DNA of 64,000 nucleotides from Pteria penguin (GCA_035048485.1 CM068592.1:36216001-36280000); one strand, 5' to 3'. Positions 27,313 to 37,259 are shown, numbered from the stretch's first letter. Notes: a model not told the origin generated them from the letters alone. Translations and numbers: made by a program.

Positions 27313-29079
27313 CAATATATGTTGGCGTGTATAAGATCCCTCACAGTATATGTTGGTTTGTATAAGATCCCTCACAGTATATGTTGGCGTGTATAAGATT
27401 TCTCACAATATATGTTGGCAAGTGTAAGATTCCTCACAGTATATGTTGGCATATATAAGATTTCTCACAGTATATGTTGGCGTGTATAAGATCATTCACA
27501 GTATATGTTGGCAGATATAGGATTCCTCACAGTATATGATGGCATGTATAAGATTGCTCCCAGTATATGATGGCTTGTGTAAGGTCCCTTACAGTGTATG
27601 ATGGCTTGTGTAAGGTCCCTTACAGTGTATGATGGCTTGTGTAAGGTCCCTTACAGTGTATGATGGCATGTATAGGATCCCTCAGAGTATATGATGGCAT
27701 GTATAAAATATCTCACATTATATGGTAGCGTGTATAAGATCCCACACAGTATATGTTGGTATGTATAAGATCCCTCAGAATATATGTTGGCTTCTGTAAG
27801 ATTCCTCACAGTGTATGTTAGCTTGTCTAAGATCCCTCACAGTGTATTTTGGCATGTATAAGATTCCTCACAAGATATGTTGGTATGTGTACGATTCCTC
27901 AGAGTATTTGTTGGCAGGTATAAGATCCCTCAGACTATATGTTGGTATGTATAAGATCCCTCACAGTGTATATTGGCTTCTTTAAGATTCCTCACAGTGG
28001 ATGTTACCTTGTACATGTATAAGATTCCTCACAGTGTGTGTTGGCTTCTATAAGATTCTTCACAGTATATCCTGACATGTATAAGATCCCTCACAGTGTA
28101 TGTAGGAGTGCATAAGATCCCTTTCAATATATTTTGGCATGTATAAGATCCTTAACACTATATGTTGGCATGTATGAGCATCTTCATAGTGTATATTGGC
28201 CTGTATGAAATCAATCACAATATATGTTGGCATGTGTAAGATCCCTCACAGTATATGTTGGCATATATAAGATCCCTCACAGTATATGTCGGCATGTATA
28301 AGATTCTTCACAGTATATGTTGGCATATATAAGATCACGCACAGTATTTATTGGCATATAAAATATTCCTCACAGTATATGCTGGCATACATAAGATTCC
28401 TCACAGTATATGTTGGCATGTATAAGATCCCTCACAGTGTGTGTTGGCATGTATGAGATCCCTCACAGTATACGCTGGCGTGTATAAGATTCCTCATCGT
28501 ATATGTGGCATATATGGGATCCCTCACAGTATATGTTGGCATATATAAGATTGTATAAGATCCCTCACAGTGTATGTTGGCATGTATGAGATCCCTCACA
28601 GTATACGCTGGCGTGTATAAGATTCCTCACAGTGTATGTTGGCATATATGGGATCCCTCACAGTATATGTTGGCATATATAAGATTCCTCACAGTATATG
28701 TTAGCTTGTATAAGATTCCTCACAGTATATGTTGGCATGTTTAACATTCCTCACAGTGTATGTTGGCATGTATAAGATTCCTCAGAGTATATGTTGGCAT
28801 GTTGAAGATGCCTCACAGGAAATGTTGGCGTGTATAAGATGTCTTACAGTATATTTTGGCCTGTATACGTTCTCTCACAGTATATGTTAGCATGTATAAG
28901 ATTCCGCACAGTATATGATGGCATATATAAGATTCCTCACAGTATATGTTGGCATATATAAGATTCCTCATAGTATATGTTGGCGTGTATACGATTGCTA
29001 ACAGTATATATTGGCATATTTAAGATCCCTTACAGTATATGTTGGCGTGTATATGATCCCTTACAGTATATGTTGGCGT

Positions 29080-30180
29080 GTATAAGATCCCTTACAGTAT
29101 ATGTTAGCGTGTATAAGATCCCTTACATTATATGTTGGCCTGTATAAGATCCCTCACAGTATATGTTGGCGTGTATAAGATCCCTCACAATATATGTTGG
29201 CGTGTATAAGATCCCTCACAGTATATGTTGACGTGTATAAGATCCATCACAGTATATGTTGGCGTGTATAAGTTCCCTCACAGTATATGTAGACATGTAT
29301 ATGATCCCTCACAGTATATGTTGGCTTGTATAAGATCCCTCACAGTATATATTGGCATCTATAAGATCTCTCACAGTATATGTTGGCATCTATAAGATCC
29401 CTCACAGTACATGTTGGCGTGTATATGATCCCTCACAGTGTATTTTGGCATGTATAAGATCCGTCACAGTATATGTTGGCATGTATAAGATCCCTCACAG
29501 TATATGTTCGTTTGTATAAGATCCCTCACAGTATATGTTGGTTTGTGTAAGATCCCTCACAGTATATGTTGGCATCTATAAGATCCCTCACAGTATATGT
29601 TGGCATGTATAAGATCCCTCACAGTACATGTTGGCGTGTATAAGATCCCTCACAGTGTATGTTGGCATGTATAAGATCCCTCACAGTATATGTTGGCATG
29701 TATAAGATCCCTCACAGTATACTTTGGCTTGTATAAGATCCCTCACAGTATATGTTGGCGTGTATAAGATCCCTCACAGTATATGTTAGCTTGTATAAGA
29801 TCCCTCACAGTATATGTTGGCGTGTATAAGATCCCTCACAGTATATGTTGGCATGTATAAGATCCCTCACAGTATATGTTGGCATGTATAAGATCCCTCA
29901 CAGTATACTTTGGCGTGTATAAGATCCCTCACAGTATATGTTGGCGTGTATAAGATCCCTCACAGTATATGTTGGCTTCTATAAGATCCCTCACAGTATA
30001 TGTTGGCATGTATAAGATCCCTCACAGTATATGTTGGCTTGTATAAGATCCCTCACTGTGTATGTTGGCATGTATAAGACCCCCCACAGTATATATTGGC
30101 GTGTGTAAGATCCCTCACAGTATATGTTGGTATGTATAAGATCCCTCACAGTATATGTTGGCTTGTATAAGATCCCTCAC
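29080..30180 (+). repeat. Homogeneous core of the satellite
   Basis: Here successive 31-bp units are close to identical (GTATAAGATCCCTCACAGTA then TATGTTGGC with AT, GT or TT), with almost none of the GATTCC variants common elsewhere. The lower divergence suggests the most recently amplified or converted part of the array. It lies beside the SINE and LTR insertions that close the array on the right. Confidence 0.8.
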
Positions 30181-30417
30181 AGTGTATGTTGGCTTGTATA
30201 AGATCCCTCACAGTGTATGTTGCCATGTATAGGATCCCTTACAGTGTATAATGGCGTGTATAAGATCACTCACAGTGTATGTTCGCATATGTAAGATTAT
30301 TTACAGCACATGTTGGTATGTATAAGATCCCTCACAATGTATGTTGACATGTATATGATTTCTCACAGTGTATGTTGGCATGTATAAGATCCCTCACAGC
30401 ATATGTTGGCATGTTTT

Positions 30418-30681
30418 AATTATTTTTTACGTCACACCACGATAATTTCACGTATATGTTGACGGTATCTGCCTGATGCATTGCATACAAATTTAGACCT
30501 TAGCAGCGGACCCACCCGAAGTAGTGAGGGATCTTATACGTGCCAAGCCTACCGTGACACGGGACCTTGCTTTTTATTGTCTCGTCTGAAAGAGAGATAC
30601 CGGTGTGCCCAAGGCGGGAGTTGAACCCTGGACTTATCGGTCACAAGCCGAGCACCTTATCTGCTAATCCACACCGCCTTA
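30418..30681 (-). repeat. SINE family A, minus strand, at the right end of the satellite
   Basis: Reading the minus strand from 30681, a tRNA-like head (GGTGTGGATTAGCAGATAAG) and degenerate B-box (GGTTCAACTCCC) are followed by the family body and a TGACGTAAAAAATAATT tail at 30418-30436. Inside the body, 30524-30539 reads GTATAAGATCCCTCAC on the minus strand, identical over 16 bases to the satellite unit. A target-site duplication is hard to define because both flanks are satellite. Confidence 0.88.
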
Positions 30682-30751
30682 GTTGACATATGTAAATCCC
30701 TCACTGTGTATGTTGGCATGTATAAGATCCCCCATCCTATATGTTGGTATG

Positions 30752-31513
30752 TGTAAAGAGAGAAAATTACTCCCGACCATCCAATTACAAGCCACGAGAC
30801 CTCTCTATGGTTCGATTCATTTATTTGGAAGATCAAGCACAAAGAATAGGAAACGAGACCCCTGATTGCACTTAACTAATCTACATGTATTCACACATTC
30901 TGCGTTTAGACTTCTTCATTTAACTACATTTTCTTAGTATAGACTTTGCAGAATCAACCATTTGTAAAAGAAAATCCATTTTACACTAATACAATAGTCA
31001 TTCACCCTGGACGTTTCTCGTGGGAATGTGCAACTAAGTAAAATTCGCTTTCTAAAGTCACATTGATCACGTGATGTATCAATGCCGAATCCTATACCGA
31101 AATTCTATGTAAAACTATGAAAACTTGATTTATCTTCAATAAATTTCATCGCATATTCTATTACATGTGAAGTGATTAACATTGTTGACACAAAATTCAA
31201 AATCTAAATGATAGAAAAGAAATAAAAATTTACTAATTAGATACTTCGTTAAGCATCGGAACTTTCCGGAATCGGAAGTACTTAATTCCGAATCTCAAAT
31301 AACGACAATCCCTCCTCTGTAATCTTGTTAGCGCTGGCATTAAGATTTAACAATGTTTATCCAAAAACTGCGATTGACATAGAGTAAAAATGCCATTATG
31401 TCCGTTAACCTCAGTTACTTAGACACACATGAAAGATAGTTAATTAAAAAAAAAACAATATATAGAACCATGATATTATCATTTCTTGTCACTGGACAAT
31501 AACATTCTTTACA
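30752..31513. mobile_element. Long terminal repeat (left copy), about 760 bp
   Basis: This 762-bp segment begins TGTAAAGAG and ends TTCTTTACA, giving TG...CA ends with a 7-bp inverted terminus (8 bp if the flanking G and C are counted). It is repeated in direct orientation at 42393-43153 with a small number of scattered substitutions and one-base indels. That is the structure expected of LTRs. It interrupts the satellite directly. Just inside it (31514-31525) the minus-strand sequence AGCAGGGGAG resembles a polypurine tract, which would make the element minus-strand oriented. No target-site duplication is convincing (GTATG on the left, CATAG on the right). Confidence 0.85.
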
Positions 31514-31614
31514 CTCCCCTGCTATATAGTTGACGTCCCGACAACTACCCAAGAATCAAACTAAACACTGATATAGTTAACAATTATTCGGCTATGCAAA
31601 ACACAGTTACTAAT
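31514..31614. other. Internal remnant between left LTR and DIRS element
   Basis: About 100 bp of non-coding sequence left between the LTR and the DIRS insertion. It contains the possible minus-strand polypurine tract next to the LTR. No primer-binding site for a plus-strand element (a TGG start) is visible here. Confidence 0.5.
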
Positions 31615-31782
31615 AAAATTGAAAATTTGATTTTCAAGTTGTAATTTTATGAAAGAGGTTTTTACTTACCACCTGATATACATATAGGATTTCATTCCCT
31701 TAACACAGACTAAACTCGCATAGAAAAAACGCTTGAATGACCCATACTATCTTGATCACCTAAGCGCTTGAACTACTTCCTT
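31615..31782 (-). repeat. DIRS terminal inverted repeat, left (3' end of element)
   Basis: The part from about 31655 to 31782 is the reverse complement of 36596-36712, including TCAAGCGCTTAGGTGATCAA on the other side. The outermost 31615-31674 differs from the right terminus, as is normal for the non-identical ends of DIRS elements, and is instead complementary to 31853-31908. Confidence 0.9.
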
Positions 31783-31852
31783 TCCCCAGTTAATTTCTGT
31801 CGACAAACTATAAATTTGAAGATAATTAGGGGAGGAAGGGAGGGAAGTAGGT

Positions 31853-31951
31853 GGTAAGTAAAAACCTCTTTCATAAAATTACAACTTGAAAATCAAATTT
31901 TCAATTTTATTTCATTCGGTTTTTACTTACCACCTGATATACATATAGGAT
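31853..31951 (-). repeat. DIRS internal complementary region
   Basis: Two abutting parts are present. 31853-31908 is the reverse complement of the left outer end (31615-31674), and 31909-31951 is the reverse complement of the right outer end (36690-36730). This joins the complements of both termini at one internal site, exactly the arrangement proposed to template the circular DIRS intermediate. Confidence 0.9.
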
Positions 31952-32209
31952 AGATTACAAAGCCTTACCTTCAAACAAGGCTGTGGTATATCTTCATAAT
32001 TTCTGTTCATCACAGTAAAAAACTAAATTATAAAAACTTCCACCTTAAATTGGAATGACTTCTCTAGTCTCCCAATACATGTATTAGTATATGAATAGTT
32101 CAAAACAATGATAATCATCATAGATTAATACACATCATAATTCATAAACAAATATGCACAGGAACTCGCAGAAATATAAAACTTCAAAATGAGTTCTTAA
32201 ATCAACATT

Positions 32210-33210
32210 TTACTTCTGCAAAACTGAAACGTTTTGCACATCTTTGAAGTAAAATTTTGTAAAAGTCGATTCCTTCGACCAATCAGCTGTGTCCCGTATG
32301 GATTTCATATTTGCACCATTAAACAGAGCCCAAGAAGGGCCGATGGACCTTGTAGAATGTGCCTTAGCCTTCTTGTTTTCATCATATGCCATTTTGATTG
32401 TATCAACAATCTATCTGGAAATTGTATGAGAACTCACTGGCCTGTGAGATTTATTTGTAGATAAAAATAGTTTCAATTCATCAACATTATCCTTTCTAAG
32501 AAATTTCTCAGTCCTTTTCAAATATTCACCTAGGGCCCTCTTAGGATCAAGTTTCTTGTTGTCTACAAAACTGGGTACAAAAATTTTTGTTCCAGAATGG
32601 TCTGCTCGATCTTGCTTAGATAGTCCATGCCTTATGAAAATCAATCCCCTGCTGGTAACTGTTACTGATCCTTCGCCCAATTGTAAGGCTTGTAGGTCTG
32701 AGCATCGTCTGAAGGTCGTGATTGCTACAAGAAAAACAACTTTCATTGTAAGATGTTTCAGGGAAGAATATTTCAACGGTTCAAAAGGATCCTTCTCCAA
32801 CATATTCAAAACTCTGAGAAGATCCCAATCTGGAACTAATCTAAATCTAGGTGGTCTAGAATTAAATACACCTTTGAGCAATCTAATAATGTAATGATGT
32901 TGCCCTACTGGTACATTGTCTACTGGACTTAAAACAGATGACAACATTGATCTGTATCCTGCAATTGTTCTATATTGTAAACCTTCATGGAACAGATCGG
33001 TCAAAAATTCTGCACAATCCTTCAAAGAGGTAGAATAGGGATCTTTATTCCGTTCTTGACACCAGCTATTAAACCTTCTGAACTTGACAATATAGTCTTT
33101 TTGCGTACCTTTTCTCCAAGATGCAGATAAAAGTTTTCTGACTCTCTGTGAAAAGCCTGCTGCTTCAAAATTTCTGTTGAGAGCAGCCACGCCGACAGCT
33201 TGAATATTTC
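32210..33210 (-). pseudogene. DIRS tyrosine recombinase, interrupted by one TAG
   Basis: The recombinase cuts and rejoins DNA through a covalent tyrosine and integrates the circular DIRS intermediate. The open frame runs back to 33784, but recognisable homology begins near 33160 (RKLLSASWRKGTQKDYIVKF). The core-binding part extends through GYRSMLSSVLSP, and the catalytic domain carries the first Arg in TTFRRCSDLQAL (about 32700-32735), then H-x2-R in KAHSTRS (His codon 32357-32359), and the nucleophile Tyr in FTKFYFKDV (codon 32249-32251). An in-frame TAG at 32409-32411, between HTISR and IVDTIKM, is probably a mutated Trp codon, and the ORF resumes at once in the same frame. The N-terminal part of the long ORF (33784-33210) overlaps the methyltransferase-like domain in another frame and looks like shadow. 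Confidence 0.9.
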
Positions 33211-33812
33211 TGGATTTTGATGAAATATTCTTGTTTTTGGTTGGCTTAATAGATCTTCTCTTTTCGGAAGAATGCGTGGAAAGTCTATTGCTAGAGATAA
33301 CAGATTTGTGTACCAGTGTCTCCGAGGCCATAGGGGAACTATTAGAATCAATTGGCAATTGAATTGAGACATGTGTTCTAGAACTTTGGGTATCAAACTG
33401 ATTGGAGGAAAAGCATAAGCTATCATTCCCTCCCATGATAATGACAACGCATCTATTGCTAGAGCTCTCCGACTCGGAAACCAAGAACAAAAGATCATTG
33501 TTTTGTGATTCTGTTCCGATGCAAACAAATCTATCATTGGTGTTCCCCAAAGAGTAAACAGACAATTCACCACTTGACTGTTTAGTGACCATTCTGTTGG
33601 AAGAATCTTTCATCGTGACAGATGATCTGCTAAAATGTTGGCTGTGCCTGCTATGTGAGCTGCTTTCAATTCGATTTTGTTCTGAATTAAAATCTTGAAT
33701 AGTTGCCAAATCCTTATACAGAGATTGGGAGATTTGGTCCCCCCTTGTTTGTTGATATATTGGACAACTGTGACATTGTCGCAACGAACTAAAACTTTCG
33801 ACCCCTCAGGAA
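33022..33812 (-). pseudogene. DIRS RNase H and methyltransferase-like domain
   Basis: The frame continuing from the RT after a one-base shift near 33810 reads KVLVRCDNVTVVQYINKQGG and ends in HIAGTANILADHLSR, an RNase H fold with the C-terminal H/D region. An in-frame TGA at 33610-33612 follows. The same frame then continues TEWSLNSQVVN and GTPMIDLFASEQNHK, with DALSLSWEGMIAYAFPP and VPLWPRRHWY. This is the conserved block between RNase H and recombinase in DIRS elements, described in the literature as related to DNA adenine methyltransferases; the AFPP stands where a DPPW-like motif would be. The frame stops at 33022 and overlaps the start of the recombinase domain. Confidence 0.85.
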
Positions 33813-35069
33813 ATGTAGAAAATGATTGAGAACCCTGACTATTGCTTCTAGATCCAGAATGTTTATATGGAGAGATTTCTCTTGCTCTGTCCATTGACCT
33901 TGAAAAATCTGATTCTCTAAATGTCCCCCATAACCTACTTTGGATGCATCCGTGGTCAACACTTGTGTTGCACACCATTGCTGTAGTGATCTGCCCTTTA
34001 GCGTGTTGGCTCGCTGTAACCACCAATTCAAATGATCTTTTAGGTGTTGTGTAATTGGAATGAGAGCTTCCAAGTTTTTGGAAGCTTGATTCCAAAAATG
34101 CATCACATGAATCTGAACTGGTCTCATATGTAGACGGGCAAGGGGAATTATCTCTATACAAGATGCCACCATTCCCAGAATCTTGAGAAAATTCTGAGCT
34201 GAAGCAAATTGTTTTGTCATGAGATGTAATATCTCTGACTCTAATTTTTGAATTCTCACTTGAGAGGGATAAACCAAACCTTGATCTAACCTGAACTGAC
34301 AGCCCAGATAGACTACATTTTGTGTTGGTGGTAACTGAGATTTTGCAACATTTATTATGAAGCCTAAATGAGTCAGTAACTGGAGCACTTTCTCTTGGTC
34401 TTTCAAGAGCATGTTTCTTTGACTGTTTAGTATCAACCAATCGTCTAGATATGCTACTAGTCTTATGTTGTGCAATCTTAGATAGGCAGTGACTACTGAT
34501 ACAATCTTTGTGAATGCACGAGGCGCCACTGTCGGTCCAAAACACATTGCACGGAACTGATACTGAATATTTTGAATGCTGAACCTTAGAAATTTTCGAT
34601 ATGTTGGATGTATTGGGACATGAAAATACGCATCTTTTAGATCTAGAGAAAATGCCCAGTCGTTCGGTTTTATTATATTCAGAACTTTTGCTAGTGTGTC
34701 CATTTTGAAATGTTTTTTGACTAGAAATTTGTTTAGTGGTTTGAGATTTATCACAGGCCTCAAATCTCCTGTTTTCTTTGTGACCAGAAAAAGAGTACTG
34801 TAAAAACCTAATTCCCTCTCGGTGACAGGAACCATCTCTATGGCTCTTTTTTCTTTTAATTTTTTTACCTCCTCTGTAAAAATATTCAGATTCATTGCAT
34901 TTATTACAGTATGTTTTATACCTGTGTTTTCTGGACGTTTTAGGAATTGTAACGTCAAACCCTCTTTTAAAACAGATAGAACCCAACTGTCTTCCGTTAT
35001 CTTTTCCCACTTTTTTAAAAAAAATTTTATTAGTCGGCCGCCTACTGGCGTCTCTGGACACACTAACAT
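33789..35069 (-). CDS. DIRS reverse transcriptase, intact 426-aa open frame
   Basis: The RT copies element RNA into DNA. The ORF shows the DIRS-type RT in order: GFYSTLFLVTKKTGDLRPVI (fingers), FSLDLKDAYFHVPI with the first catalytic Asp, RAMCFGPTVAPRAFTKI, and VAYLDDWLIL with the catalytic Asp pair, then LGFIINVAKSQ and VVYLGCQF (thumb). All catalytic aspartates are kept. A C-terminal stretch (TTDASKVGYGGHLE) begins the RNase H domain before the frame is lost near 33800, where the 33610 frame takes over. The start ATG at 35069 lies just downstream of the gag stop at 35080. Confidence 0.93.
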   Translation of the reverse strand: MLVCPETPVGGRLIKFFLKKWEKITEDSWVLSVLKEGLTLQFLKRPENTGIKHTVINAMNLNIFTEEVKKLKEKRAIEMVPVTERELGFYSTLFLVTKKTGDLRPVINLKPLNKFLVKKHFKMDTLAKVLNIIKPNDWAFSLDLKDAYFHVPIHPTYRKFLRFSIQNIQYQFRAMCFGPTVAPRAFTKIVSVVTAYLRLHNIRLVAYLDDWLILNSQRNMLLKDQEKVLQLLTHLGFIINVAKSQLPPTQNVVYLGCQFRLDQGLVYPSQVRIQKLESEILHLMTKQFASAQNFLKILGMVASCIEIIPLARLHMRPVQIHVMHFWNQASKNLEALIPITQHLKDHLNWWLQRANTLKGRSLQQWCATQVLTTDASKVGYGGHLENQIFQGQWTEQEKSLHINILDLEAIVRVLNHFLHFLRGRKF

Positions 35070-35079
35070 AATTTCTGAG

Positions 35080-36506
35080 TCACTGTGAATCTTTATTGTT
35101 TGTACGAAAAGAACTTACTGTAGCACTCTTTCCTCTATTGTTGTTTCTATTTCTCGACCAATTTGATCTACCATAGTTAGGGTTGTAGGCGTTATTGTAT
35201 GACCTGGTCCCCTCTGTGCCAGTCTTATTTCTCTTATTTTGAGAATTAGAGTATGGAAAAGTTGAGGATGCTTTTCTCTTGTTAGTCGAGCCTGAAAAAG
35301 ACTTAGATCCACGTCGTGAATCTAATTCAGGTAAAACTTCTGAAATTTGCTTAAACCTCTCCTGCCTGGACTTAAGCTTCTCATCAAATTGGGAACCAAA
35401 AACTCCCTCACTAGAAAGTGGAAGAGACATAATTGTATTTGAATAATCCTTATATTCATCTAAGCCTGTGTCATATATAGCTGCCTTGCGTCTCACTAAA
35501 TGATGATATGCACCTGTTCTGCCTATCTGATCTAAAGTTTTGGTACTCATGGCAAAGATGTCTCTTACTGTCTGTACAGCTCTGTCTAAGTTTGGTTCTG
35601 GACTTTGCAAATTGTCTAAAAGACAACCTAATGCTTGCTGTGTGTAACATGTAGTAATGATACCCATACGTGCAGCTGTCTGACCTTGGTAACCAATTTT
35701 TTTAATGGACCTCATTTGGCGATTATACAACCCCCTTGAACCACCAAAAGCTGCCTTGTGGCCATATTTCTTAACCAACAGGGACTCTATAGTATCATCT
35801 AACGTAGGTACTGTTAAAGTCTCTTTAGAGCTGTCATAAATAGAAAAATTTGCTCTATAACTGTCTCTATAAGATGACATTTTCATAGGTGTAGAGTTAT
35901 GCCAGGTATTTGACAAAATTTCCTGTTGACTTTGATCTAGTACAAGACTAACATCTGCATTTGATTTAATAGTCTGAGCATCTGAACCGAAAATATCACC
36001 AAGCTTATTTTCCTCCTTCTGATTGGTATATTTTCCAAAACGACATACCTCTAGTTCGTCCAAGTTTTCCCCTCTAGAACCCTCGCTCTTTGTAGCCGAG
36101 TTATTAGAGTCTATCATGGAAAAATTTGCATTCCTCCTCTCACTATGTGACAGCATAACAGAAAAATTATCAAAGTCTCTCTCTTCGACTTCATTGTTGT
36201 TATTTCTGTCCAAAATACGAGGCGCACCCAAAGTGCCCTCTTCATTCTCATCTCGACCAGGCGTAGGGGTTTATCAGGCGAGACATCTCTCCCCTTATTC
36301 CCCATTAGGCTGAGAAGTCTGTCCATTTTCTCCTCGAAGGTCGAAAAGCGTTGTTCCTGAGCCGTAATACGCTCTTGAACACGTGTAAGCTCACGTTTTC
36401 GCCCGCGTTTCCTCCGACTTGTATCAGAAATCGACGAAACATTGTCCGAATTCGTTATTTGATCATGGACCGCCGTTTGCTCGCCTATCTCCAAGTCTGA
36501 CATCAT
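35080..36506 (-). pseudogene. DIRS gag-like ORF, one frameshift
   Basis: The first ORF of the DIRS element covers two frames. 36506-36270 starts MMSDLEIGEQ and includes a basic patch (RRKRGRKREL) and a coiled-coil-like stretch (RVQERITAQEQRFSTFEEKM). After a one-base shift near 36265-36275 the reading continues as PTPGRDENEEGTLGAPRILD down to 35080. The central part has the compact LVKKYGHKAAFGGSRGLYNR region, and the tail is rich in Asn, Arg and Ser (NPNYGRSNWSRNRNNNRGKS), likely nucleic-acid binding. No zinc knuckle is present. The role as a capsid or nucleocapsid protein is inferred from position upstream of RT. Confidence 0.8.
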
Positions 36507-36595
36507 TTCTAGTGTAAATATTCAATTACTGTAAAGTTAATTTGTATGAAAAAATACACGTCTAGTCTCTTTCGTCGCAGAAATAAAACTGAGGA

Positions 36596-36736
36596 AAGGA
36601 AGTAGTTCAAGCGCTTAGGTGATCAAGATAGTATGGGTCATTCAAGCGTTTTTTCTATGCGATTTTAGTCTGTGTTAAGGGAATGAAATCCTATATGTAT
36701 ATCAGGTGGTAAGTAAAAACCGAATGAAATAAAATT
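36596..36736 (-). repeat. DIRS terminal inverted repeat, right (5' end of element)
   Basis: This is the reverse complement of 31655-31782 in its inner part. Its outer 36690-36730 (TATATCAGGTGGTAAGTAAA and onward) is complementary to the right half of the internal complementary region at 31909-31951. It lies upstream of the gag start at 36506, so it may also contain the promoter. Confidence 0.9.
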
Positions 36737-36788
36737 CAAAACACACTTATAAAACTCTCAAATGTTTGTCTACTCAATACAACATATC

Positions 36789-36932
36789 AAAGAAAAAAGA
36801 GGAGTTACTGGTTCAGTTATGTGGCAGAAGTCACCATGGAACTAAACAATACATGAATATAAATAATGTACTAGTACATATAACACATTACAAAAGCCAA
36901 ACAAATGGTGTGGTTAACCGGTTTGCAGGCCC
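36789..36932 (+). repeat. Short repeat 'R50' family, long version
   Basis: Begins AAAGAAAAAAGAGGAGTTAC and contains the core GGCAGAAGTCACCATGG. It continues to GGTTAACCGGTTTGCAGGCC. It matches the insertion at 41721-41922, except that the latter has about 55 extra internal bases. Core-only copies lie at 50866-50923 (minus) and 52041-52098. The following 36933-37260 is non-coding; part of it (about 36930-37005) weakly resembles 55075-55150. Confidence 0.8.
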
Positions 36933-37259
36933 ACCTTCCCACTCACCGTAACAGCAGAACAATCAAAGGACGTACATTTAAAAATTTATAAATAATCCTC
37001 CATGTAAAGAACAAGGGTCAACAGGTATCGCATATTGAAAGGTCATAAAAATATAAACACGTAAGGTATTGTAAAACACATAATGATATACAAATATATG
37101 CGATATCAACATGATAAACCGTGCTCTGCCAGTCTGAAAGCGAGCTAAGACCCTAGATCTGTAGGAGTCCCGACTAACAATCAGAGGGGACGAGGTTCAG
37201 CACCATGTCTCCTCTGAAAGAGGTTTGGACAAGGCCCGTCATAAAGTCCCCACCGTCCT

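Larger units (their letters stand above)
6526..30751 (+). repeat. 31-bp satellite array, about 24 kb
   Basis: Head-to-tail repeats of a 31-bp unit with core AGATCCCTCACAGTATATG followed by TTGGC and a variable dinucleotide block leading into TGTATA. Most units vary at a few fixed positions: GATCCC or GATTCC; GGC followed by AT, GT or TT; and GTATA or ATATA. At 31 bp per unit the array holds several hundred units. Higher-order duplications of about 0.6 to 2.2 kb are visible (separate entries). It is interrupted by SINEs at 27034 and 30418, and its right part is cut off by the LTR-bounded block at 30752; a remnant continues at 43155. No open reading frame in it looks coding. I do not recognise the unit as a named satellite. 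Confidence 0.97.
31615..36736 (-). mobile_element. DIRS-type tyrosine-recombinase retrotransposon, structurally complete
   Basis: About 5.1 kb on the minus strand, with a gag-like ORF, RT, RNase H, a methyltransferase-like domain and a tyrosine recombinase, in the order 36506 to 32210. Inverted terminal segments lie at 31615-31782 and 36596-36736, and an internal complementary region at 31853-31951. DIRS elements integrate as circles through their recombinase and make no target-site duplication. The bases AAAATT occur at both outer edges (31615 and 36731), which could be recombination homology. Damage is slight: a gag frameshift, one RT/RNase H frame change, one TGA between RNase H and methyltransferase, and one TAG in the recombinase. 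It sits inside the LTR-bounded block. Confidence 0.93.

Noticed and set aside
6526..30751. CRISPR-like periodicity of about 31 bp
   Set aside because: Units are directly contiguous with no unique spacers, and the setting is a eukaryotic intron. This is a tandem satellite.
33213..33784. N-terminal 190 residues of the long recombinase ORF as part of the recombinase
   Set aside because: This Ser/Arg/Asn-rich part overlaps the methyltransferase-like domain, which is conserved in another frame. Recognisable recombinase homology begins only near 33160.
34822..36313. Plus-strand ORFs of 88 and 96 codons, and the plus ORF at 32556-32894
   Set aside because: They are antisense shadows of the minus-strand DIRS gag, RT and recombinase readings, which carry clear motifs.
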